DNA from: Psoroptes ovis
Taxonomy: Eukaryota > Arthropoda > Arachnida > Sarcoptiformes > Psoroptidae
NCBI GenBank assembly: GCA_002943765.1
Contig: PQWQ01000011.1
Location: forward strand, 1,054,001-1,118,000
Reading direction: 5' to 3'
Length of the DNA stretch: 64,000 nt
Shown: positions 37,995 to 50,874 of the stretch, piece after piece
How the letters are laid out: each line of letters begins with the position of its first letter
How positions within the stretch are numbered: the first letter of the stretch is position 1
Notes under the pieces: model-generated
What the model was told of the DNA's origin: nothing
The model's input: only the letters and a program-made list of their open reading frames with translations
The model's database searches: none
Made by a program: the position numbers and the translations under genes

Positions 37995-39236
37995 AGGTTG
38001 ATTATTGAAAATTAATAATATTATTATTATAATCTTCAATCATTCCTTGCTACTCGCTTTTTCCTTGCCAGAAATGATATCAACTGATTTAAATGATTTA
38101 AAGGAGTTATAATTGAAAAATTACAGTACACTGTCAATGGAATTGATTGTGATTATTATTCACTGTTTCCAATGATTGTATCCAGAAAATAATAGACACA
38201 CACATACATACAAATATAGATTTTTAATTACTTCTTTAAATGTGTTTAATTTTATTTTTTGTTTCAAGTTTTTCGCCTGGAAATTACCGCTTGAAACATC
38301 TGTTCATATTCCTAACACGTTTCGAATTGTGTTATATCGTGTCCGATAATCGGGTGTGTCATGAATTTTTTCATTGATGCTATTTCCGAAAAAAAAAGTT
38401 GAAATTCAATTTTTTTAACCATGGATAATTCACCATTAATTTGTTCAAATCTTCAATCTTTGCTATTATTATAATAGAAGTTGATTTAAAAATTACAAGA
38501 AAAAATTCCCATTCAAAATCATTAATATAATGATGAGAAATATTTTTGATTGAAAATCGAAATGAAAAATCGAAAAATATTTTAAATTTAAATTGATTTG
38601 TATTTTCGTATGTTTCAATCATATCATTATCATCTATTTTTGTTATAAATTGATTTTCAATCAATTGATTGAAAATGTTCGGGTAATTTGATCACTGATT
38701 TTGATTATTTCTTCTTTGATTTTCAAATCAAATCACAATTCAAATTCAATTGAATCTTTTGTTTCTTGTTTTTTCAAACATCCAAAACATTTAAAACATC
38801 TTGAACAATTTTAAAGTAAAAAAAAAAAATGAAAATTTTAAATCCAATCAATTTATATGGAAATTTTCGTAGATATTAATAATAATAATAATAATTTCTT
38901 AATACAAAGATGCATGGAAAAAAATGAATTCCGTATTTAATTCAGGATTCAATTGAACAAAGCAAAAATTATCATTGAAATTATCAGTAAATATTATTAT
39001 TATCTCTTCTGACTTGTACTTTCCCCGAAATTACAGTTTAAAAATTACAAAAAAAAATATTTTTTACATTATTCAATCAACTATTTCAATCAAAGGATAT
39101 CAAACATCGAATTAAATGATAATGACCAGCGAAAACGAAACGAAACGAAACGAAAAAAACAAAAAAATCATGTTAAAAATTGAAACAAATATAATCCGAA
39201 AATATTTATTAAAAAGAAAAGATTGAAATAAAATCT

Positions 39237-39238
<2 letters not shown>

Positions 39239-39273
<35 letters not shown>

Positions 39274-39279
39274 TAATAA
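39239..39279. repeat. (AAT)n microsatellite
   Basis: More than ten AAT/TAA units, nearly uninterrupted. Confidence 0.9.
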
Positions 39280-39486
39280 CAAGCCTTTTTTACCGATCAT
39301 TAAAACATTTTATATTAATAATGATGTTCATTTCATGTTCAAACTTTCTTCTCTTCATATCATCTTAATCTTTTCTACGAACCAAAAAATGTATTGATTA
39401 TTATTTGCTTTTTTTTCGTTTGTTGTTCGTTCGTTTGTTTCGGTATTTGATGCCTAATAAAAATGAAAATAAATGGATAAATAATG

Positions 39487-39566
39487 TTAGGCTGTCCGAA
39501 AAGTTCTGGCCGATTTTCATGTGCAACTCTATCGATCAAGTGGAATGAACTTTACGGACAACTTAA
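39487..39566. mobile_element. Mariner-type MITE, copy 3 (subfamily A)
   Basis: 80 bp element with arms TTAGGCTGTCCGAAAAGTTC and GAACTTTACGGACAACTTAA. The non-palindromic centre carries GCAACTCTATCGATCAAG, diagnostic of subfamily A (also 43614, 53394 and 60494). A TA follows the right end. Confidence 0.8.
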
Positions 39567-39840
39567 TAATAATAATAATAAATCTTGTTTTATTTTTTTT
39601 TTTTCATTTTTTTACTTTTCATATCACGATCAATGATGGCCCGAAAAAAAAATGAATGAAAATGAATAATGTTTTCGAAAAAAATGAAAAAAAAATGAAA
39701 TAATCTTTGATGATGATGAGAATGCTAAAGATGATCATTTCATTTTCATTTTTTCTATTTTCATTTTGGACCAAAATTAGAAACGAATTTTCATGGATTT
39801 TTTCCGTAGAAAAATAGTAGTAACTAAGGTATTAATGATA
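39567..39840. other. Short AT-rich spacer between two MITEs
   Basis: 274 bp with no gene. Confidence 0.5.
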
Positions 39841-39921
39841 TTAGGTTGTCCTAAAAGTTTTTGCCGATTATATCGTAGGGAATTCATGTGAAAATCGGCA
39901 AGAACTTATCGGACAACCTAA
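39841..39921. mobile_element. Mariner-type MITE, copy 4 (subfamily B)
   Basis: 81 bp palindrome starting TTAGGTTGTCCTAAAAGTTT and ending GGACAACCTAA, flanked on both sides by TA. The centre matches the copy at 36711. Confidence 0.85.
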
Positions 39922-42900
39922 TAATAATGATAACCTCACTTTTACTATTTATTAATGCTTATTGAAAATTTCTTTGTAAAAAAAAATCCGCTCCCAGTTT
40001 GAAGCATTCTATTGAAGTTCTTACGGGTTTTTCTTGTTAAATTAGACACCATCCAACATTACTTTGATTCATGTACAACGAAAAAATAGATTCACTTTGC
40101 CTCGAAAAATTTTGAAATTGAAATTTCGAAATAATAAGCATTGAAAGAAACACATAAAAGCTCAACTCCAAGCCTAAATTTTTTCAAATTTTTCATTACA
40201 ATAAATGATAAAACAAAAATTGCTTTCACTGGGTATGAATGAATGAATCGTAAAGGTGAAAGTTGAACCTAAAAAACTTTAAAAACTCAGAAATTGAATT
40301 GAATTTCACTCAAATTAAATTCAAAGAAAAATTATTTGAATTTAATTTCAGCTTCAAATTAAGCTTGAAATTTTAATTTTCAATTTAAATTCTATTCTAT
40401 TTTTTCAAATTTTTCAAATTTTCAAATTGCTACTGGGCAAATAAATTTGAATAAAATGAATTTTAATGAATTTTTTTTTGCTGAAATTCAATCGACCAAT
40501 TGGCTCCGTGATTCCATCAGAACAATTGACCAATCGATAATGGTCCAGAAATTTCGTTGATTTTGATTTTTGGCTCAAATTTTTTTGCATTCAATTCATT
40601 TTACTATGAACAAAGACAACACCAATAAATGAATCATTTTTTCAGATCAAAAAATAATAATTGTTTTAAAAAAAGAAAATTTTCCATTCATTCAGACATC
40701 AATCATATTAACCCGATCCAATTTCCTTTGAAATTCAATCAATCAATCAGTGAAATTGATGGATTAAGTATACGTTTGTCTGTCTTCTTTCTTTGTTTTA
40801 TTTTTGAATTGAATTAGTTTCAATTCAATTTCAAATTTTGAACCAGTGTTTGTTTACCTGTGAAAGGATTATCATTATTTTTTTTCGAGAAGAAAAAAAA
40901 GATGGACAAGATTATGATCTGATGTGATTATGACCGAGATAACCATACGAAAAAAAAATGGTATCAAAAACACCATGAAAACGATTCATTTTCCCCTTCA
41001 TAAATCTAATTTAAATCCAATTCCAAGTTACCAAGAAAGCATCAAATGATGACCAAACGAATCGAATAGACAGATAATCATTGTTGTATAATCGTTTTTA
41101 CATGTGTCTGCTGGTTGTCTTTTGCATTTTGAATTCAAATGTTCAAATGTTTTATCTGAAATAAATGACCATTTTATTCATCACAGATATTATCATTGTT
41201 TATTATCATCAATGTTTATTGTTGATGGATTATATCAATTGTGTTCAACCGAGATATTTATCAAACGAATCAATGTATTATCGATGTTGTTTGTTTGGTT
41301 GTATGTCAACGCAGTGGTTGGTGGTCGTTTGTTTTCCCTTTAAACTCATCTACTTTGATGTACTTGTATCCTGTAATTGCAAGACCTGAATGATTTTTGG
41401 ATAACTTTCTATTTTATTTTATAAAGTTTTTTGTTTTGTGTTTTAAATCCATTCATTTTTTTTGATTATCTGTCATACATCAGTTGATTAACTGTATGAT
41501 GTCTAATGCTATGTGAAAAGCTGTCAATTTTTCAAGTGAAAATTCTTTCAAATCATTGATATTTTTGAAAAAATGGAGCTTATTTCATTTAGGATTCGTT
41601 TTTTTTTCAAAAAATGGTCGTTATTTTGCATCATCTCATTTCATTTTCTATTATCGATTCAGGCTTTGAAATTATCATCATCAAAATAAATTTCCATACC
41701 ATTCACTCATTGTTTGTTTTATTCAATATTTTTTTGATCTGATATTTTTCATAGGAATTTTTTTTATTTTATTTTTTGCTGCCATTTTTCTACCGAATGA
41801 CTATTACGGATCATCATCAACAATGATAGCAAATGACGACTACGGCCATACATACACCTTACCATCATTTTGATGAGATTTATCATTTTTCTACGAAATT
41901 TTTCTTGGATTTTTTTTGGCATATTTCTAAATAAAGAAAAATTGACGAGATCATCATTCGATTGAATCTCTATTGAATCTATTCGTATTTGATTATTTCA
42001 TTCAAATTTGATTATCATCATCATCATCATCATCATCATGATCAGGATCGAAACTATGGCCAAAATTGATTATCATTGATTTGTTGTGAAGCAAAAAAAA
42101 AAAAAAAAAAATTTATTACATCAGTCTTTACGATTTCTCTTCGTAATGGCAACTGGCAAAAGTACCAATTTAATTTTGAAAAATTTACCAAAAAAATAAA
42201 ATAAAATAAAATTCATCTCAACATTGTATGTGTGTGTGTGCGCGATTATCATTGATAACTTGAATGTTATTATCATCATTATTTTATTATTTTATGATGG
42301 TAACTTCGCATAAAAATCTTTCAACTTTGAAATATATGTTCAATATTTCAATTTGCCAGTAGAAAAAGAAGAAGAAGAGTCAGAGAAAAAATGGAAAATA
42401 ATAATAAATTACATTGACTTTCACACATTTTGAACTTTTTAGACCAAACATTATTATTCACTTGGCATGATTAAACCTTGCCATAGCGCAAATCAACGCA
42501 CACCTACCTGTTTTTGTGAAATGGTTTTATGTGTTTAATCATCAATTTATTTATTTATTATTAAAATAGATCATTATTATTATAATTATTTCAAAATGGC
42601 GCCTACAATATTTGTGGAAAAAAAAGTATTATGTCAAAATTATTACAAATTTTTTCGCTTGTTTTTTCGTTTTTTAAATATTTTTGACCAAATAAACAAT
42701 ATTTTAAACATTGAACAAAATAAAACAATAACAAATACATTTAATCCAAAGTTTTGGTCTCATTCATTTCTTTTTCAAATCAAAAAATATTCCTTGTTTG
42801 CAATGAAATAGAATGAAATAAGGTGATTTTTACATCAAGTATCATTTTTCACATTTTTTAAAGCCATTAACATCATTATCATTGATTATTATTATTGAAC

Positions 42901-43613
42901 ACAAATGCCCACTTGTGAACGCGTGTATTGACATATAAACACTTATTGTCATCGTGTTAATTGAAACCATTCAAAATTCTTTCAATTTTGGATTCAAATA
43001 TTTTCAAATCAAAAAAGATGCAAATTGAAAACTTGAAAATGTCCAAAATGTGAAAAAATTGAAATTTCAAATTCAATATTTGAATGTAAATCATTCATTA
43101 ATATTCATTTGTGATTTCAAACAGAAAAACAATGAAAAACCGGGTAAAATATCATTTCCCCTATTTAGCGAAAAATTATTTTTATTTTTAATTGAAATAC
43201 AATTATTATCATTATTATTATTAGTATTATTATTAGTTTCAAGATGTTTTATTGTTGTTGTTGTTTGTTATTGTTGTATTTATGTGAATTTTATTTGAAA
43301 ATTTCTCTTTACGGTTGTTTACGGTGTTGCTGTTTGTTGATGTTAAATTGAATTTTTTTTTCCATTCGAAAATGAAAAGAAATTGGTTTATTTTTTATTT
43401 ATTTATTTTTTCCATTTCATTTCATTTTAGCCCATTCACAATCACGATTTCTTTTTGTTCAAAGAAAAAAAATTTTGGAAATTTTCAGTTTTCTCATTTT
43501 ATGAGATTTTTTTCTTCTTCCATTTTTGATCGTCTTATAATAATAATAATAATAAATTCAGATTTAATACAATATAAGATGAAATAAGCAAGAAATGTGT
43601 ATTCTCTTTCTCT
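39922..43613. other. Gene-poor AT-rich region
   Basis: About 3.7 kb without a supported gene. A (CAT)n microsatellite occurs at 42014-42039. Confidence 0.5.
42014..42039. repeat. (ATC)n microsatellite
   Basis: Eight to nine uninterrupted ATC units. Confidence 0.9.
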
Positions 43614-43693
43614 TTGGTTGTCCGAAAAGTTCATTCCGCTTAATCGATAGAGTTGCTTATGAAAATCGGCCAGAACTTTCCGGATAACCCTAA
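43614..43693. mobile_element. Mariner-type MITE, copy 5 (subfamily A, reverse)
   Basis: 80 bp element beginning TTGGTTGTCCGAAAAGTTCA and ending CCGGATAACCCTAA. The centre (CGATAGAGTTGC) is the reverse orientation of the subfamily A centre. The ends have several substitutions, so it is an older copy. Confidence 0.75.
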
Positions 43694-44405
43694 AATCGAT
43701 GAATTTTTCTCTTCAAAGATTTTCCATTCGAAAAAATTGTTATAATTCAAAATTGACTAATGATAATGATGATAACGGGGAGATTTTATTTTTCTTTTAC
43801 ATTTCAGTCATTTTCTGCATTCAGTTTTCATTCAGTATGACTAACATCAGCATAATCAAACAAACATCGACAATACAAATCGTTTCCATAGTGTTTGTCA
43901 TTTTGTATGAATGAATCGATGAATGAATGAATGAATGACTAAGTAAACGGAATAAATAAATAAACAAACAAACAAATAAAGTTTTAAATTTAAATCATTT
44001 AAATCATTTCGTGCATGACGGTATTTCGTTTTTGAATTTGTATTTTCTGTTGTTGTCTGCTTTATCCTAACAAAATTCATCATCAAACATCATCAATTGT
44101 TATCCGTAAATTAATGGATTAACAATCAATGAATTGGATGAATGAGTGAAATGAATGAATGAATGAATCGATTGAATTGAAAAAATAAATAGATCAAAGT
44201 GATTCGATTGATCTATTTATTTATTTATTTATTTTTCTTTGATTTTCCCATTATGTTTCATTGTTATTTTTATACATCTATACAATCATCTTTTCTCATG
44301 ATTATCATCATCATCATCATTAACAACAAATGATTTGATATTTTTCCCGAATCCAAGTTTTGTAATTCTTTTTTTTCTCCCCACTAAAAACTGTGATAGA
44401 AAAAT
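43694..44405. other. Upstream flank of the harmonin gene
   Basis: AT-rich sequence with a long inverted repeat at 44179-44237. Just before ATG 44406 stands a pyrimidine tract (44371-44382) followed shortly by TGATAG, which could be a splice acceptor, so the gene may have upstream exons. Confidence 0.5.
44179..44237. repeat. AT-rich inverted repeat
   Basis: Left arm 44179-44197 (GAAAAAATAAATAGATCAA) pairs with TTGATCTATTTATTTATTT from 44208, with a 10 bp loop, about 170 bp before the harmonin start. Confidence 0.65.
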
Positions 44406-47400
44406 ATGGTTATTATGCCTCATAAATTGACAGCGGCTAAATCAACAAGTTGTTTGCTTTCATCGTCATCATCATCATCGATTGATAATAATGGAATGAT
44501 TCATTCCAATAAGAATATTGGTGCACATAATCATAATAATCATATGCATAATAATAATGATAATTCCAACGGTGAATATCACCATTATCATCGATTGAAT
44601 GAATATCAACAAATTAACCAGCAACAAAATTTAAAAATTAAAAATAATTCAATCAATTGCTCAAATAATAATGAAAATGATTGTTTAATGTGTTGTCATA
44701 ATTCATTATCATCATCTTCATTGAATCATATACCAACAACAACAACAACAACAGTGACAACAGCATCAACATTATCATCATTTTCATCATCGCTATATCC
44801 ACCATCATCATCATCATCATCATCAGCAATAATGGACATTTGTTGTAATTCTTGTGATATACAAAATCATAACATCAATAATAACAATAATAATAAATGT
44901 AATAATCAAAATAAAAATGAAAATATCCCAAATAATAATAATAATAATAATGGCAATTGTACTGAAACATTATTTTTTGGCAAATGTCGTAATGTACGAT
45001 TACGTCGTATTGATCCAAATCAATCATTAGGATTTTCAATTCGTGGTGGTAAGTTTCATTTTCGAAAAATTTTTTTTGAAAAATCCATTCAAATTTCGAA
45101 ATCAAAATATTCAAAAAAATAAAATAAATAAATAAATGACAATTTTCACCAAAAATATAATGACCATTAAACACATATTGCAATCATTGCTAAATATGAT
45201 CAAAAAAAATTTTTTTTTTCGAAAAAATAATGGGTTGTCCCATAAGTTCTTGCCGTTTTTTTGAATGATAAAAAATTTAAAAAACGGCAAGAACTTATGG
45301 GACAACCTAATATTTTGAAAATAACGAGAAAATTCATTTTTCTACATTATTTCTCATTTCATCCAAATTTTTTTCTCATATATGATGAGAAATCTTAGGA
45401 TGAAATCTTAATCATCATTATTATCATCATCATCAGCAACGACGCGAACAACAAGAGCAATAATCTTAATGATAATTTAAACATGTTTAATAAATGAATG
45501 AATGAATGAATAATAATAAAATTAACATCAATTTTTATGCTGCATAATCTACTTTTACTTTTGGCTATGCTGTTGCTGCTGTTGCAGCTGAATATGATGT
45601 TGATGTCGATGATGATGATGATTAAGATAATGATTATGCACCAGCAAAAAAAATGTAAAAAAAAACAAATTTACCATTTTGGTAAACGAACAGAAATAAA
45701 TATGCTCCAGTATATAAGCGGAAACAAAATTGTTGTGGTCATTGTTTTATTAATAATAATAATTAGAATAATAATAACAGCATTAATTAGAATAATTTAA
45801 ATACAATATAGAAAAAAAAATTGAAAATTTTCCGGTATCTTTCAGTGTGTGTCTATGCCTTATGCATTTATAGCCACATGCAACCACTTGTTGATATAGT
45901 TATCAAATAAGAAATTTTGTGTTAAATGCTGGAAAACAAACACGATTTGTAATTGATCGGAAACCATATCGGAATTATTGGATACAGATGTTGATTTGCA
46001 TTTGGCTTGGGCAATATTTTAATGATTAATTTGTATTCATTGATCAAAATGTAATGAATATTTGAAACAAATATTTGACAGCCACTTTGATTGCCAATAT
46101 TTTCAATAAATTCATCAAAACTTTCTCCATCAACAACCGAATCATAGACAAAATAGAAGTGAGATCACGTTTTTCGATTAATGTAATATTTAGGTAATTG
46201 TTAATTATCCTCGGAATGTGTTAGCATGTTCTTGTGTGTACAAATGTATAAAAATATCTTATCATTAGTCCAAATTTCATTGATCAAACTCAATTTTCAA
46301 TATTTTTTCCCCAATAAATAATATTTATTTGTTGACACATTTATTCAGTATACAGAAATAGATCTATTAACTTTACAAAAAAAATTTGATTCATTCACAA
46401 TCAATTATATGATTGAAATAATCGACCGGTCAATGTAAAATTTTTTTTTCTTTGATTTTCTCCGCTCATATCATGATTTTCTCTTTTTCTTTTATCGTAT
46501 AATTCAATTATTTTGGTCAAATCAAATCATCGATTGATTGGACATTCATTGAGCATCTAGAAAACTTAGAAAAACATTGCATGACATGATGATTAAGATA
46601 ATTACTATTTATCATTGAATTTTTCTCCAGTTATTATTTGTTTGTTTATATAAAATGTTTTATTTGATATGTCAAAAAATGAATGAATTACAAATAAAAA
46701 TGAAATTATTATTGAAATGTTCAACAACAATAACAATAATAATATATTTCAATGTTCCATAAATAGTTTGATTTTTAAAAATTTCTGATTTTTTTCCGAT
46801 TTATTTTTCTAATAAATAAAAAAATAAAAAGGTTGGGAACATGGTATCGGGTTTTATGTTTCGGATGTACAACCAGGTTCATTAGCTGAACAACAAGGTC
46901 TTTGTGTAAGTTATCTTTTGCCATCGTTTTTTTTTTTGAAAAATATTTTGAAAAAATGATTTTTGACCGAGTAATAATTAATCATTTTTTTAAAATTTTC
47001 AATATGAACATTATAGCCTGGTGATCAAATATTTCGTATAAATGGTTTTCCATTGGATCGTGTCATACATGATGAAGTTGTATCATTGATTCGAATGTAT
47101 GCCAATGATCTTACGTTGCGTGTTCGTTCAGTTGGTGTTGTACCATTAAAAAGTCATGGCCCTGGTGAAAAACTAACATGGAAACGTTTAGATGCTCAAC
47201 GTTCATTAACGAATGGTGATGATGAAGATGATGGAGTTGTGGAAATGTCAGTGATCGAAAATTTAGATAGCAATACAATGATTGCTCCGATGCATTCATC
47301 TGGATTATCATCTGAAGTTAGTTCGTTTGTTTATCATCAACATCACAATCATCATCATCATCATCATAATCATGCACACATTCATCATAGTCATCATACA

Positions 47401-50400
47401 CATCAGCCCACACGACCTCGGTCTGCATCATCATTGACCACACCTGCTTCATCAACAATATCGTCAACGTCGGATGATCACCTATCAAGTTCAGATGATC
47501 AGTCTGATTTGTTATTACATTTACCGCAGCAACCATCATCTTCTCAAACAAACAATCATAAGCAATTATCGTCATCATCATCAATGAATTCGCCATTGCC
47601 ATCGACAACGATTCGAACAAGTCCATCATCAAGATCTGCATCACCATTAAGAACAACAATACATAATTGTAAAAATCATATCGAACAACAAATTCTCATA
47701 CAAAAATGTCGTCAATCGGGTTCATCTTTGGGCTGTTCAGTAGTGAATGGACCGGCATCATGCCCAGGAATTTTTGTGCAACATGTCAAAGATGGTAAAT
47801 TAGCTCATAAATCTGGTCTAGAAATTGGTGATCAAATTGTTCGCGTAAATGATATGGATGTATCAGTGATTGGCTTCGATGGTGCCATATCAATGCTTAA
47901 ATCAATGAACAATATCAATCTTTTGGTTCGTAAAGGCGTCGCCAAGCATATTTTTGATTGGTGAGTTTATTTTACGAATTTATCTTCACAAGAAACTCAT
48001 TATTTTGAAACAATGTTTTTTTTCGCACATGTTTCATCAGTCGTGATCATCATCATCATCATAATACAATCAAAAATGATGTTTCCTCATCACAACAACA
48101 TGCAACGTTGAATAGATGCCATTATTCTTCGCCAAGTAAACAACAATATTCAACGCCAATATCATGTTCATCATCGACAACATCAAAATCTTCTAAATCA
48201 AAATCAAAAACAAAATCAATCAATGTTCAATCGAATTCGAAAATTTCAACTGTTTCGCCAAATAAAAAACAAAACAATTTTAAAAATAAAGTTTTGTACA
48301 GTGTACCATTGCCTGTCCCAGTACCGCCGCCTGTGCCACCACCACCTCAAGCTAATTCAACATTGATATCAGTGAACACAGGTGGTAATAAAAGTCCAAC
48401 TAAAAATAGTCCAACCAATCATAATTATAAAACTAATTCATGCATTCCGAATCTTACCACGTTCACATCTGCAGGAAATGTTTCTGCATCATCATCATCG
48501 TCATCACCATCGACATCGAATTACTATTCATCAGTACAGATTTCTACTCCTTCACCAGAATCATCATCTTGTGAAAAAAATCGCTGTTGTTGCAAGCGAC
48601 AACGTTCAAAAGATAATGTACAATCATTATGCAATCATACATATTCACATATAGCACCGCCACCACCACCACCACCGCCGCCTCCGCCACCTGCATTATC
48701 ATCATCAACAACATCAACATTGGTACCAGTTTTACCTCCAGTAACATTATTTACAAATGTTAATCATGTTGATCAAGTGACAAATGCCGTTGCTAATTCA
48801 ATAAGAATTTTGCAGGAAGTTCGTGAAAAAGAGGAAAAACTTGTTGAAGCATCGAGAAAATTAAGTGAAGAACATGAGAAACTTTGTAGGGAAAAAGAAA
48901 AATTAGAAATTGAAAAGTAAGTGCAATTATGTCAATATATTCTTGAAAAAAAATAGTTCAAACATTGTCCTCAATCATCTACATTAAACAAATACAATTA
49001 TCATGATTAAATTTTTTCTAAAAAATTTCAATAGGAAAGAATTATTGTTAAACAAAGAAAACATTTACCATTCAAGTAGACAACATCATCATCATCATTG
49101 CCAAATAGCTAATGGTGATCTTGTTCACAATCATTATCATCATCCAAGTCAATCATCATTAATACAACAACAACAACAACAACATCATTATAGTACTATA
49201 GGATCATCGAAATCATCAATAGTATCCTCAAATTGTCCTTCAATATCATCATCATCAATGAATGCAATGATACAACAACAACAACCACCACCGCGACCAC
49301 CATCATCACCGCCAATAGGCACAATTAATTCGACAATCAATTTACCGTGTATGCCACAATTTTCATTTCTAGAAGAAATTAAGGCTATGGGTGAAAATGG
49401 ACGAAGAAGACATCTAAGACCGGTGAATTCGATGGAATCAAATGATAGCAATAATTTAATTGATGATAATCAACGATTTTCAACATCAACATTGGATAAA
49501 AATAATCTTATACGTCGTCCACCATTTGTTAGTGCTGGAAAAGATAATAATTGCAATAATAATAGCGAAAACAATAATGGTGGCTGTTCAGGTGTTGGTA
49601 GTAAAGATACTTCAGATAATAAAAAACGGCAGCATGGTAAGAGTTTATTTCTTTTCTTTTTTTTTATCATTATTATTATCATCATTTTTCAATCGAAATT
49701 TCATTGATCTGATTATGTTTATACCTAATTTCTATTTTTTCCTCTAAATACTTTCCAGAGCTTTTGATGGAAGAATTTCGTATAGCACATCAGAAAATGT
49801 TTGGACAAAATCGCCAACGTTCAAATCATGATCGCATGAATGATGATGATGATGATAATGATGATTATGAAGATAACAATGATAATAATAATAATAATGG
49901 TAATGTTTGTGGTCAAAATGTGATTAAAAATAGTGATGATCAACAAAATTATCGATTATCATCAATCAATAAAAATAATAATAATAATAATATCATTAAA
50001 AATAATATTGATGATCAATATAATAATAAATCATCATTTTCTAAATTATATAACTCTAATAATCAAAATGATAATAATAATATTATAAATTCAACTACAA
50101 CCAACAGTAGCGACAGCAGCAATATTATCAATAAAAAGACATCATCATCATCATCATCATCTGCTTCAATACATAATTTATCTAATCAAATGTTCAATCA
50201 ACGAATTCAATCATCGACATTGAAATCGACATCATCTACGACAGCAAAAACTAATGATCAATCAATTTTGTCCAGTTTCTCTACAACATCGAACAACAAC
50301 ATTGATTCATCAACGATCGATAAAAATTTTTCTAAAAATAGATCAATGGAAATGGATCATTCGATTACAATGTCGGCAACAAAATTTATGTTGAAAAAAT

Positions 50401-50789
50401 CAACATCAACATTTGCATTATCAACAGCCGGCCAACCACCAACATCATCAACACAAATGTCATCATTTAAAACATCAACTATTAATAATATTAATGCTAG
50501 AAAAACATCAAAAACTAACATCAATAATAATAATCGTCATTTATTGACATCAACAGTCAAAACAAACATGACAGCTAATGGTTCAAATTTTAAATCGCTA
50601 TCAACACAAGCAGCAAGACAGCAGATAATGTTACCACCACCACCACCACCGCCACCTCCGCCGCCACCGCCACCACCTTCGTCATCATTAGCCACATCAA
50701 CAATTATGCCTTCATCATCATCATCATCATCAACATCGACAGCAAATCGAATAACAATCAAAGTTCTTTCACCGAAAATTACTGCTTGA
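44406..50789 (+). CDS. Harmonin (USH1C)-like two-PDZ scaffold protein
   Basis: Six exons, 44406-45048, 46832-46905, 47017-47960, 48041-48916, 49035-49636 and 49759-50789, join in phase to 1389 aa. A low-complexity Ser/Asn/His N-terminus precedes PDZ1 (about 195-285; carboxylate loop SLGFSI, then GDQIFRINGF). PDZ1 is followed by VGVVPLKSHGPGEKLTWKRLD, very like the harmonin linker. After a His/Ser-rich insert comes PDZ2 (about 466-545; loop SLGCSV, then GLEIGDQIVRVND). A coiled coil (about 800-860) lies before long Ser/Asn and poly-Pro tracts. Harmonin organises cadherin/myosin complexes at microvillar and stereocilia tips; that role here is inference. I see no N-terminal harmonin homology domain and no third PDZ. 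An acceptor-like site just before the ATG leaves room for missing 5' exons. Intron 1 holds a MITE. Confidence 0.88.
45231..45310. mobile_element. Mariner-type MITE, copy 6 (subfamily C), in harmonin intron 1
   Basis: 80 bp near-perfect palindrome: left arm GGGTTGTCCCATAAGTTCTT, right arm AAGAACTTATGGGACAACCTAA continuing into TA. The A/T-rich centre matches the copy at 37700. Confidence 0.85.
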
Positions 50790-50794
50790 AATTA

Positions 50795-50874
50795 TTGGGT
50801 GGTCCTGAAAGTTTTTGCCGATTTACTAATTGAAAAACGTTTGAAAATCGGCAAAAACTTTCCGGACAACCTAA
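50795..50874. mobile_element. Mariner-type MITE, copy 7 (subfamily D), at harmonin 3' end
   Basis: 80 bp palindrome with left arm TTGGGTGGTCCTGAAAGTTT and right arm AAACTTTCCGGACAACCTAA, TA on both sides. It starts 5 bp after the harmonin stop codon (50787-50789) and so lies in its 3' untranslated region. The centre (TGAAAAACG) is not shared with other copies. Confidence 0.85.

Larger units (their letters stand above)
37781..39486. other. AT-rich intergenic
   Basis: No supported gene. It contains a perfect-unit inverted repeat of (ATCA)n at 37931-37994 and an (AAT)n tract at 39239-39279. Confidence 0.5.

Noticed and set aside
41165..41389. Cys-containing plus-strand frame of 74 residues
   Set aside because: The overlapping frame at 41104 is equally open, there is no signal peptide followed by a cysteine framework, and no splice context.
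45537..45800. Leu/Met-rich frame in harmonin intron 1
   Set aside because: Simple-repeat translation with no homology, within a well-defined intron.
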